Virus record (IMG/VR): IMGVR_UViG_3300035698_014061
Location: 1-49,772 of that record
Origin: a virus
Direction: 5' to 3' (one strand)
Length of the DNA: 49,772 bases
Shown: positions 8,639-17,401 of the stretch, one piece after another
Position numbering within the stretch: the first letter of the stretch is position 1
Layout: each line of letters starts with the position of its first letter
Program-made: the position numbers and the translations under genes
Notes under the pieces: model-generated
Database searches by the model: none
Seen by the model: the letters and a program-made list of their open reading frames with translations, nothing else
Told to the model about the DNA's origin: nothing

Positions 8639-8690
8639 GATATACCTTTCGCCCTGGTGGGCTAGTAGTTCGGGGTTGTTGAGGTATATC
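8639..8690 (-). promoter_or_regulatory. Leader hairpin covering the ribosome site of the 8638 gene
   Basis: Perfect 8-base arms GATATACC (8690-8683) and GGTATATC (8646-8639) flank 36 bases that contain a smaller GCCC-ACCA-GGGC hairpin. The 3' arm ends directly against the ATG at 8638 and includes part of the GAAAGG ribosome site, so pairing could limit translation. Confidence 0.5.
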
Positions 8691-8699
8691 TAGTCATTG

Positions 8700-9152
8700 T
8701 TAATTGTTTCCCTTAAAAATAACTACTGCTGACGGGAACGGTGCAGGACTTGATTTGTGTGTACCATCTGCTTTCCAGCTAGGTAGATTTCTCTTTTCAA
8801 ATTTTAATCTCCCTTTAATAAATCGAATTTCGCCTTTCATACAATAATTATGCCACCATTGAGTATCAGTCCTTGAAGGGATTAAGCATACAACAGTTGT
8901 GCCACAAAGAGATTCTTCATACGCTTTTTGTATAAATTTACCTATGACTCTACCGTATGGAGGATTCATCCAACAAACACCGTTCCATGGCAATGTTAAA
9001 GCATCATCTTCTTCTGTAAAATAGTGCTTACACTTAGCGTTTTGTTGTGTTGCACAAACATCGCAAGTGAATCCAAACTCTGCGTTAAGATCATCGAAGA
9101 ACTTCTGGGGTGTTTCCCAGTCCATCTTTTTGCTTGAGAAGTGTACATTCAT
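8700..9152 (-). CDS. Phage DNA N6-adenine methyltransferase (Dam family)
   Basis: 150 residues. The pattern is that of the phage Dam family: WETPQKFFDDLNAEFGFTCD at residues 12-31, then the catalytic motif NPPY at residues 63-66 (MNPPYGR). A later VVCLIPSRTDTQWWH is the usual substrate-side motif. These enzymes methylate the N6 of adenine, often at GATC. No cognate restriction gene is adjacent, so it looks like an orphan that protects phage DNA. The start at 9152 follows GGAG and overlaps the previous stop by 4 bases. Confidence 0.85.
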   Translation of the reverse strand: MNVHFSSKKMDWETPQKFFDDLNAEFGFTCDVCATQQNAKCKHYFTEEDDALTLPWNGVCWMNPPYGRVIGKFIQKAYEESLCGTTVVCLIPSRTDTQWWHNYCMKGEIRFIKGRLKFEKRNLPSWKADGTHKSSPAPFPSAVVIFKGNN

Positions 9153-9451
9153 ATCATCACTCCACAAAAAAGCCCTGCAAACTCGTTAATTTTAGGCATA
9201 AGATACTTATCTCTCACCCGCTCAATAATGCAGCAGGTACCGTTATGGTGTGATTCCCACCTCCTACAGAAATTATGATAAAGACTTAACATGTCATAAA
9301 ATTCATAGATACTCTGCGGCAATGTTTTCTTATGGTCAAATTTGAAATACCAGTAACTTTCCAATTCTTCCTCGCTCTTGGAAAATAGATCATTCTCAAA
9401 ACCTGTTGTCATCAGCTCTATTATTTCTTTTAGGTCTTCTTTAACGTCCAT
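9149..9451 (-). CDS. Hypothetical protein
   Basis: 100 residues, acidic N-terminal helix (MDVKEDLKEIIELMTTGF), aromatic-rich middle and two adjacent cysteines (GTCCII). No domain recognised. The start at 9451 is supported by GAAAGGAAAG. It overlaps the downstream Dam gene by 4 bases, suggesting coupled expression. Confidence 0.6.
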   Translation of the reverse strand: MDVKEDLKEIIELMTTGFENDLFSKSEEELESYWYFKFDHKKTLPQSIYEFYDMLSLYHNFCRRWESHHNGTCCIIERVRDKYLMPKINEFAGLFCGVMI

Positions 9452-9496
9452 CTTTCTTTCCTTTCGGCATACCTCGAAATTTTATTTCTCTAGTTT

Positions 9497-9769
9497 TCAT
9501 TTTCTTCTTACCTTGACTTTCTTCACAGACTTTTTGACGGCCTTCTTTGCGGTTCTGAAACGACCTTCTTCAATGCTCATGCCCAAACGTAATCCAGACT
9601 GTTCCAAAGTTCTTCGACTGGTGATGACTTCTCGCAGATCCTCTTCTGCTTCCACGAGTGCAATTTGGGCACCCATCGCGTGGTTCCCTCCATACGTTCC
9701 CAAACGAAATTGGAACTCAGCTTTGATCCAATGCTTTACTGCCTGTCGAATTGTTTTATCATCCGCCAT
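9497..9769 (-). CDS. Hypothetical protein with lysine-rich tail
   Basis: 90 residues. The first 70 are a charged helical domain; the last 17 are a basic tail (TAKKAVKKSVKKVKVRRK) resembling nucleic-acid-binding tails elsewhere in this phage (28666 gene, MuF protein). The start at 9769 overlaps the end of the zinc-finger ORF (9759-9866) by 11 bases. Function unknown. Confidence 0.6.
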   Translation of the reverse strand: MADDKTIRQAVKHWIKAEFQFRLGTYGGNHAMGAQIALVEAEEDLREVITSRRTLEQSGLRLGMSIEEGRFRTAKKAVKKSVKKVKVRRK

Positions 9770-9866
9770 TGAGATTTTCCCGCTTGTCACGGTGCATGGC
9801 ACGATGACGAGCAATACCTAAGCTCTGAAAATGCTTGTCACAAGTTTTGCAATAACAAAATCCCAT
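9759..9866 (-). CDS. 35-residue C2H2 zinc-finger protein
   Basis: A very short ORF that reads MGFCYCKTCDKHFQSLGIAR followed by HRAMHRDKRENLNGG. The spacing C-x2-C-x11-H-x3-H is that of a single C2H2-type zinc finger with a conserved F and L at the usual core positions. The ribosome site AAGGAG lies upstream, and a TTGACA-13-TATAAT promoter sits at 9919-9895, so it is the first gene of its transcription unit. Single C2H2 mini-proteins are found in other phages, role unknown. Confidence 0.7.
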   Translation of the reverse strand: MGFCYCKTCDKHFQSLGIARHRAMHRDKRENLNGG

Positions 9867-9894
9867 AATTATTTTTCTCCTTCTCTCTCTCTCT

Positions 9895-9919
9895 ATTATA
9901 TGACAAAGATAAATGTCAA
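9895..9919 (-). promoter_or_regulatory. Short-spacer promoter (TTGACA-N13-TATAAT)
   Basis: On the minus strand TTGACA (9919-9914) is followed after exactly 13 bases by TATAAT (9900-9895), both perfect matches to consensus boxes. The spacing is 4 bases shorter than for a normal sigma70 promoter but equals that of two other sites in the window. It lies 29 bases before the zinc-finger gene start. Confidence 0.65.
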
Positions 9920-9930
9920 AAGAATCTTTC

Positions 9931-10254
9931 TCACACAATCTTTTGAAGGATGCCTTTTTCGGTCAATGCCTTGTCGAGACTTTTGATAATACAAATAGCG
10001 GAATTCACCTGATGAGCCAGAACCTGATCCACCACAATAGCTTCCACGTCAGCAGCGGTGATATCACCGTGCATCAGCATAGAAATGAAACCGACATTAC
10101 CCGCTGGAATATGCTTTGCCGCGTCCGGGGAAAACTCCCAGCAAGGAACCAATGGGCCTATGTACAGGACTCCCGTGTCCTCGTAAAGCCAGTGCTTCTG
10201 TGTCTCGTTGTAAATTACTTTTCTTCCGTCCGGTGTTGTTGATGATGCTGTCAT
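9931..10254 (-). CDS. Hypothetical protein
   Basis: 107 residues. The N-terminal part (VIYNETQKHWLYEDTGVLY) suggests small beta strands; the C-terminal half is helical. No family recognised. The start at 10254 is chosen because AAAGGAAAAG precedes it; an in-frame ATG at 10275 has no ribosome site. Downstream, a 7-base inverted repeat (CAAAAGA/TCTTTTG) spans the stop but lacks a clear T tract. Confidence 0.55.
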   Translation of the reverse strand: MTASSTTPDGRKVIYNETQKHWLYEDTGVLYIGPLVPCWEFSPDAAKHIPAGNVGFISMLMHGDITAADVEAIVVDQVLAHQVNSAICIIKSLDKALTEKGILQKIV

Positions 10255-10265
10255 TTTCTTTTCCT

Positions 10266-10775
10266 TTATTTCCATTCTCTCTTCATAATATCTTCAGACC
10301 AGTAACACGTTATTAGGTATTCACTATGCTGTCCATCCATATCCAGAAAGCTGGCCCACCAACCGCAGCGAGAAAGGCTGTCCGAAATAAAATAGATATT
10401 AGTAGAACATCCTTCATAATCAGGATGCCATACGCGATAATCAGCTTCGGAATCATCCATATCCAAGAACACGTGATCTTTCGTTTCGGCAGGCTCTCGT
10501 ACCTGCTCCGCATCCTCCGCAATCCCAAGAGGAACCTCAACGGCTTTATCTCCCAGATCCTTCAGGATGTTCAAAAGACTTTTATTGGTATCGTCCATTT
10601 CCCGTCTGCGTGAGTTGATGATGTTGAGATAGGAATTTTCAATTGACTCCCGCACTTTGTCTTTCGATACATCATCGAACATAGGCATTGTAGCCAGGAT
10701 TGCATCACGTAATCGATTCAACGACCTGATCCAATCTTCTCCCTCTATAAATGGATTGCCTTTTTCTTTAATCAT
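10266..10775 (-). CDS. Hypothetical protein
   Basis: 169 residues, helical and charged in the first 110, then an aromatic/acidic section (HVFLDMDDSEADYRVWHPDY and GWWASFLDMDGQH). No domain recognised. The start at 10775 overlaps the end of the upstream gene by 8 bases. Confidence 0.55.
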   Translation of the reverse strand: MIKEKGNPFIEGEDWIRSLNRLRDAILATMPMFDDVSKDKVRESIENSYLNIINSRRREMDDTNKSLLNILKDLGDKAVEVPLGIAEDAEQVREPAETKDHVFLDMDDSEADYRVWHPDYEGCSTNIYFISDSLSRCGWWASFLDMDGQHSEYLITCYWSEDIMKREWK

Positions 10776-11253
10776 CTTGGAGTTCCTCGACAGCTTTCTG
10801 ATAATCCTGCAATGGGATTTCTGGTGGTGTGTATCGTTGAACGGTGACGGGCTGCTTGATCTCAATGGGTTGATTGTTTAACCTTACCAACTGTATATAG
10901 ATGAGCCCTAACTCAATGGTAGAACAGACCAACGGCACAATGACTATTGCCACCCATGTATGTGGACGAAGATCCTTGATCCACTTACATATTATTTTCA
11001 TCCCATCGATCTGAGCCTGCCCAAATGCCACCACGCACTTCCGGACTGCTGTGCGGAAGTTCGTGAGTGCTGATAACGTAGTCTTGGGGGTGACATCTTT
11101 CCACAACCCGTCCTCTTTAATAAATATGCGGTAGCAAGACAGGCATTTATATTCTCGGTGCTTCCTGTACTGGTTGCAAGGTCGTTCTCTCAGTTCTTTC
11201 TTTTCACATACGGGGCAAATATACACTAAGTGATCTTCTTTCATAGCCTTCAT
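10768..11253 (-). CDS. Membrane protein with N-terminal zinc ribbon
   Basis: 161 residues. CPVC (about residue 14) and CLSC (about residue 36) form a zinc-ribbon-like pair. One transmembrane helix is predicted at about residues 99-122 (WVAIVIVPLVCSTIELGLIY), leaving the zinc domain on one side and a proline-containing tail on the other. The start at 11253 has AGGAG 8 bases upstream. Function unknown; the topology resembles small phage proteins that act at the host membrane. Confidence 0.55.
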   Translation of the reverse strand: MKAMKEDHLVYICPVCEKKELRERPCNQYRKHREYKCLSCYRIFIKEDGLWKDVTPKTTLSALTNFRTAVRKCVVAFGQAQIDGMKIICKWIKDLRPHTWVAIVIVPLVCSTIELGLIYIQLVRLNNQPIEIKQPVTVQRYTPPEIPLQDYQKAVEELQDD

Positions 11254-11272
11254 AATTGGTCTCCTATGGTTG

Positions 11273-11422
11273 TTATTTCTTTTGCTCTTCTTTTTCCTTA
11301 CTTTTAGCCACACGCTCTTCGAGTTCGGCAATTTGCTCTTCATCGTAAAAAGTAAAATCTCCCGCTTGTGCCAAAAACTTCTCTCCACGTTCTTCTTCTG
11401 TTGCTTTCTTTTTCTTTGCCAT
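11273..11422 (-). CDS. Small charged helical protein
   Basis: 49 residues, beginning MAKKKKATEEERGEK and ending in KSKEKEEQKK; about half are K or E. AGAAGGAAACG precedes the ATG, and a TTGATA-13-TATAAT promoter lies at 11467-11443, making this the first gene of its unit. No family recognised. Confidence 0.6.
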   Translation of the reverse strand: MAKKKKATEEERGEKFLAQAGDFTFYDEEQIAELEERVAKSKEKEEQKK

Positions 11423-11442
11423 CGTTCGTTTCCTTCTATATT

Positions 11443-11467
11443 ATTATACGCTTGAATTATTTATCAA
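11443..11467 (-). promoter_or_regulatory. Short-spacer promoter (TTGATA-N13-TATAAT)
   Basis: TTGATA (11467-11462) and TATAAT (11448-11443) are separated by exactly 13 bases on the minus strand, as at 9919-9895 and 18814-18790. The upstream box overlaps the last codons of the MuF gene. It would let the small-gene cluster 11422-9931 be transcribed separately from the head operon. Confidence 0.6.
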
Positions 11468-13569
11468 AAGGCAATTTCTTTTAATTCCACAATCCAATCA
11501 AAATCATTCTTCTTATCTATGGATATGACTTTGAATACCTGATGGGGGTGAAACAATATCTCCCGCTCATGCTTATGGGCAGAGTATTCTGCTATATTCC
11601 TTCCCGTCTTGCCTTTGATTTTGAATATGATAGATTGAAATCTGTCCTCCGTCACCTCTGCGAAATTTGCAGCCTTTGCTTCAAGACTCGATGTGGATGT
11701 GAAGGTATCAAAAGAAAAGCCCTTACCAGTTTTCAACTTTGAGGAAAATACATCAAACGCTTTCATATCATTATCATAATGCCTCACCCACTTCATGCCT
11801 CGATAGGAAGTGCCCTGATAACCATCCATCTTGCCTAATACTTTTTTGAGATTGGTGATCTTCCTCTTCATACCCGGAAGTTCAATTTCTGCGAGCACAG
11901 AAGGATCTCTCAAATACTTGTTCATCAAACTGAAATCATTACCCGTATAACCATACAAAGCATCTTTGTCAACTATTCGCAATTGCTCTCCGGTTCCCTT
12001 GCTTGTCAGGGATCGTTGCGGTATTTTTTGCACGGGCTTCTGATAATACTTTCTTGGCCTCGCCAGTCTCTTCTGTAATGTTCGGATTCTGTCCTCAGCT
12101 ATATCCATCTGCCCAATAAGCTGGCCCCGTCCGATGGGTGTGAGGTCTGCTGGCGTAGCTGTGGCCAATCGCGTCTTCAACCGATCCACAACACCTTGAT
12201 GCTCAATCACCTCCAACCGCCACGCTTGTCGTGCTATAGTCTCTTTCTCTGCCATCACTTCCAGTTTTACAGCGTCCAACTGTTCCTTTGCTACCTTCCT
12301 CGCTGTGGCTGTCTTTGCCTGCTCCGCTACGAGCTTATTGGAGGCTGCTTTGGTCTTGACTTTCTGAGCTGCTAATTGGTCTTGGAGCTTCTTTGTTTTG
12401 GCTGTGACTTTCTCTTTGATGAGTTTCTCTTTTGCGATCTTGTCGAAGAGAGACTGATCTGGGTATTTCTTGAGGGCCTTCGGTGATACGGGAGTTGTTG
12501 CGACTTTCTTTTTCACTACCTTCTTGACAGCTTTCTTCGCAGTCTTTTTGCTGGCTTTCTTCTTGACGATCTTGGGCAGATCTCCCTTCAACAAATCCTT
12601 GCCTGCCCATGTACTCTTTTTCTTCTTGGAGAGGAGCGAACCTTTCACCCGCTCAGCATCGATCGATTCTGCTATTGCTTTTTCTTTGGTGGTCTTGGAA
12701 GAAGCGGGTTGATTGGGAACCGGGATCCATGCGCATCTGCAATTGGGATGCCTCGGAATCAATCCGCGTGCTTCTTCCAACTTCAATATCTCACCTTCCA
12801 TCGACTGGCACATTTCGCATACGCGATCATCGCCAGCAGTAAGCCATTCTGCCAATACGGAAACTTGCGATATCCCCAGATCCGCGTATGCATCCAACGT
12901 TCCCTCCGCGTGAGCCGCGATAACCTCTGTACGGGCAATCATTCGTGCCCTCGTACGCGTGAGACCTGTTATCTCCTTGCTCATCTTGCGTGCGATCGAT
13001 CGGGGGCCATCCCCATTGGCCAAACCGAGCGAAAGAGCACGAGACATTTTCTGCCCCATAGCATCGGTCACTCCTTTCAGATCGCTGAAGGCCCGAGTGT
13101 ATATTGCTTCGATCCTTTTTGTTTCCTCGACTCCCTGAAAGCTCACGCCCAAGATATCTCCGTTGGGTTTCGTTCGCATGGCTTCGGGCGTTTGGAGAAC
13201 ATCCCCGTACACCTTTTGATAGGCTGATGCTTGCCCCTTCTTGTAGCCGCTCTCGATGTACGGAGCCAGCCATGGCTTTCCCTTGACGGCATCACTTATC
13301 AATATATTATCATCAACCTGTTCGGTGAGCCAGTCCCGGAAGGATTGCATTTTCTGAGCATCCGTTTGGAATCGCCACACTTGTCTTTCAGCTATGTTGA
13401 ATTTGAGCTTTGGTGGTGCATCTAAACCCAATGCATCCATATCAATAATTGCTGCCCGAACTTCTTTGCCCACCAACGCAAATCGTTTATTTATGTCCCG
13501 CACAAATCGTGCCCGGAGGTTGGTGGTTTGTGTAGGATCCACTCTCAGTGCTGATTTCGTGACTGCCAT
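11464..13569 (-). CDS. MuF-type head protein with C-terminal ADP-ribosyltransferase-like domain
   Basis: 701 residues. Residues about 190-290 are a MuF head morphogenesis domain (ARMIARTEVIAAHAEGTLDA, CEMC and the HPNCRC zinc-like motif). A lysine/alanine-rich and coiled-coil linker covers about 320-500. The C-terminus has the R-S-ExE signature of ADP-ribosyltransferases: Arg near 590 (TSYRGM), STS near 625-627 (FTSTSS) and ERE at 668-670 (HEREILF). MuF proteins are packaged in the head and several carry toxin-like domains delivered into the host, so this one may modify a host protein on infection. The start at 13569 follows AAAGGAAAG. Confidence 0.85.
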   Translation of the reverse strand: MAVTKSALRVDPTQTTNLRARFVRDINKRFALVGKEVRAAIIDMDALGLDAPPKLKFNIAERQVWRFQTDAQKMQSFRDWLTEQVDDNILISDAVKGKPWLAPYIESGYKKGQASAYQKVYGDVLQTPEAMRTKPNGDILGVSFQGVEETKRIEAIYTRAFSDLKGVTDAMGQKMSRALSLGLANGDGPRSIARKMSKEITGLTRTRARMIARTEVIAAHAEGTLDAYADLGISQVSVLAEWLTAGDDRVCEMCQSMEGEILKLEEARGLIPRHPNCRCAWIPVPNQPASSKTTKEKAIAESIDAERVKGSLLSKKKKSTWAGKDLLKGDLPKIVKKKASKKTAKKAVKKVVKKKVATTPVSPKALKKYPDQSLFDKIAKEKLIKEKVTAKTKKLQDQLAAQKVKTKAASNKLVAEQAKTATARKVAKEQLDAVKLEVMAEKETIARQAWRLEVIEHQGVVDRLKTRLATATPADLTPIGRGQLIGQMDIAEDRIRTLQKRLARPRKYYQKPVQKIPQRSLTSKGTGEQLRIVDKDALYGYTGNDFSLMNKYLRDPSVLAEIELPGMKRKITNLKKVLGKMDGYQGTSYRGMKWVRHYDNDMKAFDVFSSKLKTGKGFSFDTFTSTSSLEAKAANFAEVTEDRFQSIIFKIKGKTGRNIAEYSAHKHEREILFHPHQVFKVISIDKKNDFDWIVELKEIAF

Positions 13570-13580
13570 GATCTTTCCTT

Positions 13581-15128
13581 TTACTTCTTAGGAGGGACTG
13601 CTTTTTTCACTGGGATCTTTCCCGGAACCGGTGGAATGCCACCAGCAGCAGCAACAGCGGCAACTTCTTCCGCTGCAAGTGCGTCAGCCATGTCCTTTTC
13701 CAATAATGCTTGTTCTGCTTCTTCCTCTTCTAAAATGGCGTCCACTTCCGCAGTCATCTCCTTCACGAGATCTGCCTCCATGCCGATGATGTGTACGAGG
13801 AATTGTTCTGCAGTCATAAGCTGCTCGACACCGCCCTGTACATAGGCTTTCATCGCTTCCGTTATGACTTTGGATACATCGGCCTTCTCTTTGTCGCTTG
13901 GCTCTAACATGCTGGGCCACTCGATGTCGAATTGTTCCGGTTCTGTTATAATCTTCAACTCAATCATCCGCTCGACGAACGGACGAACCACATATGGCGT
14001 GAGATATTCTTTTTGTCTCGAAGCCATTCGTTTGGCCCATGCATCTGCATCTTGACCACCGGCCAGCTTCCCTTCTTCTGTCCCCATGAAAACACGGAAG
14101 GGAATGCCTTTTGCCAACGCGATGAGTTTGAGTTGGATCGTGATCTGCGGAGTTGGATCGACTACCTGCGGTGCTAACGACTTCACGCTGATGCCGATCG
14201 TGGTCAACGCTCTTTGTAGTCCATTCGTATAATCGAGCACTTCATCCTTCAAGTTTTTCTTTGCAGTATCATCGAACTCTCCACCGGATTCAAGCACCTC
14301 GGGACTCACCTCAAAATTCAGTCCGGGAAAAGCACCCTGCCAATACATTTCTGCGGATCCTCCAGCGAGCTTGCGAACATCTTGCAGACGATTGAAAACA
14401 TCCCGAAGTCTACTCACTCCCACCACGTCACTCATTCGACGATTATCTGCTAAGTGGATCACGCGAGTCCAATGAATTTTGACGGCCTGTGAAGATATGG
14501 TAGGTGACTCTTGTGTGATGTCTTGAAGTTGAACATCGTATTGTGTGGGCATTCCATAACGCTCATTCCGATTATCCTCTTCCAGTTTGGTGATCTTGAC
14601 AACGCTCTCATCGAACACTCGCAGATATATCAATTCGAGCCTATCACTGACAGCAACTTCTTTATCCAGAGTGTTGCCATCATTCAGGCCGATAAGAATG
14701 ATACCAAATCGCCCAATACCACTCAACGCATCGGCTCGTGCCATGAGGGCATATAAATCTTTCTGCTGCTCGAGTTCTTTCCACTCCTTCTCGAAGATCG
14801 TCTCATCGCTCTTCTCCCCTTCAGTGACGAGCGGATCCTGCTGCCAGCTTTCTTCTGGGATGATGTGTACTATCCTTTTGGCGAATCCTTCTTTTGTGTA
14901 CATGTCATCATAATCGCTGGCAGTGGGATTGCTTATGTATCCACATTCCTCATCTAATTTCCTTCGAGGATCTAACATCTTTGCCCACGCTGCGCTCCGG
15001 GTGGACATCTCATTGAATATATTCTGTGTATGTTGATTTCGTAAGCGTGTCCCAATCATTTCTTTCTTCTTAATGATTGCTTTCTTGTTCGCAGCGATCC
15101 TTTTGCTTGTTTCTTTTTTCTTTGCCAT
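13581..15128 (-). CDS. Portal protein (DUF1073-like)
   Basis: 515 residues. The central region matches DUF1073-type portals: DMYTKEGFAKRIVHIIPEESW, GRFGIILIG, DRLELIYLRVFDE and KGIPFRVFMGTEEGKLAGGQD. Such proteins form the dodecameric DNA entry channel at one head vertex. The order terS-terL-portal-MuF is the usual one and supports the call. The C-terminal 70 residues are an acidic helix followed by an alanine-rich and lysine-rich tail. It starts 1 base after the TerL stop region. Confidence 0.85.
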   Translation of the reverse strand: MAKKKETSKRIAANKKAIIKKKEMIGTRLRNQHTQNIFNEMSTRSAAWAKMLDPRRKLDEECGYISNPTASDYDDMYTKEGFAKRIVHIIPEESWQQDPLVTEGEKSDETIFEKEWKELEQQKDLYALMARADALSGIGRFGIILIGLNDGNTLDKEVAVSDRLELIYLRVFDESVVKITKLEEDNRNERYGMPTQYDVQLQDITQESPTISSQAVKIHWTRVIHLADNRRMSDVVGVSRLRDVFNRLQDVRKLAGGSAEMYWQGAFPGLNFEVSPEVLESGGEFDDTAKKNLKDEVLDYTNGLQRALTTIGISVKSLAPQVVDPTPQITIQLKLIALAKGIPFRVFMGTEEGKLAGGQDADAWAKRMASRQKEYLTPYVVRPFVERMIELKIITEPEQFDIEWPSMLEPSDKEKADVSKVITEAMKAYVQGGVEQLMTAEQFLVHIIGMEADLVKEMTAEVDAILEEEEAEQALLEKDMADALAAEEVAAVAAAGGIPPVPGKIPVKKAVPPKK

Positions 15129-15129
15129 G

Positions 15130-16596
15130 TTATCTCAAAGCTCCTATGTATTTCACTTTCTTGACTAGGTAGGCAAAGGCCCCGCTAGTCGCGTCAATTT
15201 GATCCTTGTATTTTGATTGCTCTCTAAACGCTCTCATCTCATCCAAGTATACAGTATTCCAGTCAGCTTGCCTCATCTTAAAATTACCCGCGTTGACTTG
15301 AGCAGCTACCGGATCGGCTCGTTGAAGTTTGTTACCGCTGGAGGCTCCGACCGGATCCGCACTCACCCGGAAGCCTGCTAAGTTTCTGACAGTGGCCTGA
15401 GCCGACTCTTTGCCCCCACTACCAGGTTCCTGTTCAATGCGGATTATAACACGTCTCGTATCAAGCTCGGCCGTCTGCCTGATGATCCGCTCGCGGCGGG
15501 AAGCATCCCATTGCCCGTGCACAACATCTAAAATAAAAAACTCTTGATCTCGTCCTTTGCCTTTCACACCCATCAATACGCCGGCAGTATAAGCTCCCCC
15601 ATCTTGAGTGCCTGCTTTGTCCCAGTACCGCACGAGCTTGACTCCCTGGGGATGCTTAGGCAGTGCGAGGATCTCGATCTCGTCCGTGTGGAACATGCCA
15701 CCGCCGCGGGGGATCGGATTCTGTAGATATTGAGCTTCATAAGAATACTCGCTATGTACGCGTTGGTTTTTCAAGGCTGTCCCTGATAACCGAACAGGAT
15801 CAAAGAGGCCATCAGTGTAGTATTGGCGAAGAGAGGCAGGCCGTACAAATTCATTTAATTCAGCTGGCAAGCAGATGTGTTTGATGTGCCTGCCTCTCTT
15901 CTTTTGAGCCAACCAAAGAGATGAGGGATCATCTTTGCTCAGTCTCTGCATTATCATTATGGTAGCTGTAGTGGTTTGATCCACTTTGCGCTTCGGTATT
16001 ATATCCGTCAACCATCTATTTGCAGCTTCGGTCTCAGCCAAGGATTCAGCTCCCTGCGGATCAACTGGGTCATCGATGATGATGATGTGACCGTGCCTAC
16101 CTGTCACAGCCCCTCCGGTCGAAGTGGCGAACCGCCAACCCCCTTTAGTGTTTTGATAAAACTGCTTTGCATTTTGGGTGCTACTCAATCGAATTCCCGG
16201 GAAACAAGTTCTAAACTTTTCACTGTCAACAACAGATCGGGCCTTTGTTGAAAGATCGAGTGCGAGATCATGCCCATAACTCCCACAAACTATCTGAACC
16301 CACGGCTCTCGAGTCCAACACCAAATAGGGAACATGACAGAGGTGATAGTTGATTTGGAGGTGCCCGGAGCTATGTTGATAAGAAGGTCATGCCGAGCAG
16401 GTTCTCGAAGGAACACCCTCTCGGCTATCTTTTGGAGTTCCTCACAAAGCAGAGGCATGTGCCAATTCTCCGTCATAGGCTCCTCTATAATCTCGTGCCA
16501 AAACTCCTGAACGAAAAACCAAAAACTATCTCTGCAGATGCTCGCGACGATATTACATTCTTCCAATCGAACAGGTTCTGTGGTGATGGGTTTCAT
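15130..16596 (-). CDS. terL: Terminase large subunit
   Basis: 488 residues. The ATPase domain has a Walker A-like motif NIAPGTSKST (about residues 74-83) and Walker B IIIIDDP (171-177). The nuclease domain begins with the strand VRYWDKAGTQ, then GGAYTAGVLMG and the acidic IRIEQEPGSGGK. This motor cuts and packages concatemeric DNA through the portal. It overlaps the small subunit gene by 4 bases (ATGA). Confidence 0.95.
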   Translation of the reverse strand: MKPITTEPVRLEECNIVASICRDSFWFFVQEFWHEIIEEPMTENWHMPLLCEELQKIAERVFLREPARHDLLINIAPGTSKSTITSVMFPIWCWTREPWVQIVCGSYGHDLALDLSTKARSVVDSEKFRTCFPGIRLSSTQNAKQFYQNTKGGWRFATSTGGAVTGRHGHIIIIDDPVDPQGAESLAETEAANRWLTDIIPKRKVDQTTTATIMIMQRLSKDDPSSLWLAQKKRGRHIKHICLPAELNEFVRPASLRQYYTDGLFDPVRLSGTALKNQRVHSEYSYEAQYLQNPIPRGGGMFHTDEIEILALPKHPQGVKLVRYWDKAGTQDGGAYTAGVLMGVKGKGRDQEFFILDVVHGQWDASRRERIIRQTAELDTRRVIIRIEQEPGSGGKESAQATVRNLAGFRVSADPVGASSGNKLQRADPVAAQVNAGNFKMRQADWNTVYLDEMRAFREQSKYKDQIDATSGAFAYLVKKVKYIGALR

Positions 16597-17327
16597 TCCT
16601 TTTCTCCTTCTCCCCTAGCATCCCGAACCAACTTCAATAGCTTTTTACGTTCCTCAATAGACAGATCGAGATCCTCTACTCGTACAGCATTGACTGCGGG
16701 GGTGTCGTCCGAGTGGCTGTGCTTGATGATGAATAGGCCTTGAACCTTGCTTAGCATATCAAGGGCTTTCTGCTTATCATGCAGAACATAACGGACTTCC
16801 CTGCGCTCAGGAACGGCGGGTATCTCTGCCCTTAGAACCACTTCATTCTTACTGACTCGTGCGGGCACTAAGGGCTTCCCGGGAATTATTCTTTCCCTTA
16901 CAGATTCAATTGCACAGGCATCATCCGTGCTGAGAGAGTTCAAAAACTCTACCACGTTCGCACTAGCCGCGGCCTTCTTAGCGATCTCATCATGATTTGC
17001 AAATGCGATACGGGCTTGTTCCCTGACTATCCGATCGGATGTAACTTGGGTTCGATACTCCCTGTCCTGAGTGAGTTCTTTGATTCGCTGAATAATATGA
17101 GGTCTCTTCAGAAGCTCGTTCGCATTACAAGCGTGGTTGTTGCCCTTTAGATAATCGGCGTCACGACTGGCCTTCGCCCCATTGCCGTGTTTGATAAACT
17201 CCTTACAAAAACGCTCCTCTTTAACGGAGCAACGTGTTATGCCGTTGATACGGACTGGAGCTCGCTTCTTGTTCTTTGCATCTTTGTCGATGCTTTTTTT
17301 GATCTTGGTCTTCGCTTTCGCTTTCAT
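16593..17327 (-). CDS. terS: Terminase small subunit
   Basis: 244 residues. After a basic N-terminal extension (about 40 residues), the segment ERFCKEFIKHGNGAKASRDA and ELLKRPHIIQRIKEL matches the helix-turn-helix region of Terminase_2-type small subunits, which bind pac/cos DNA and regulate TerL. The start at 17327 is supported by AAGGAAACC; an in-frame TTG at 17351 is less likely. A 17-base-spacer promoter lies directly upstream. Confidence 0.85.
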   Translation of the reverse strand: MKAKAKTKIKKSIDKDAKNKKRAPVRINGITRCSVKEERFCKEFIKHGNGAKASRDADYLKGNNHACNANELLKRPHIIQRIKELTQDREYRTQVTSDRIVREQARIAFANHDEIAKKAAASANVVEFLNSLSTDDACAIESVRERIIPGKPLVPARVSKNEVVLRAEIPAVPERREVRYVLHDKQKALDMLSKVQGLFIIKHSHSDDTPAVNAVRVEDLDLSIEERKKLLKLVRDARGEGEKE

Positions 17328-17350
17328 AAAATTTGGTTTCCTTACCTTCA

Positions 17351-17379
17351 ATCATAGAAAGCAAAAACAAACTATTCAA
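17351..17379 (-). promoter_or_regulatory. Sigma70-like promoter before the packaging operon
   Basis: TTGAAT (17379-17374) and TATGAT (17356-17351) are separated by 17 bases, the standard sigma70 geometry, placing the start of transcription about 17 bases before the terS ATG. It is distinct from the short-spacer sites nearby. Confidence 0.5.
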
Positions 17380-17401
17380 GGACTAAAATTTGTGACACTT
17401 T

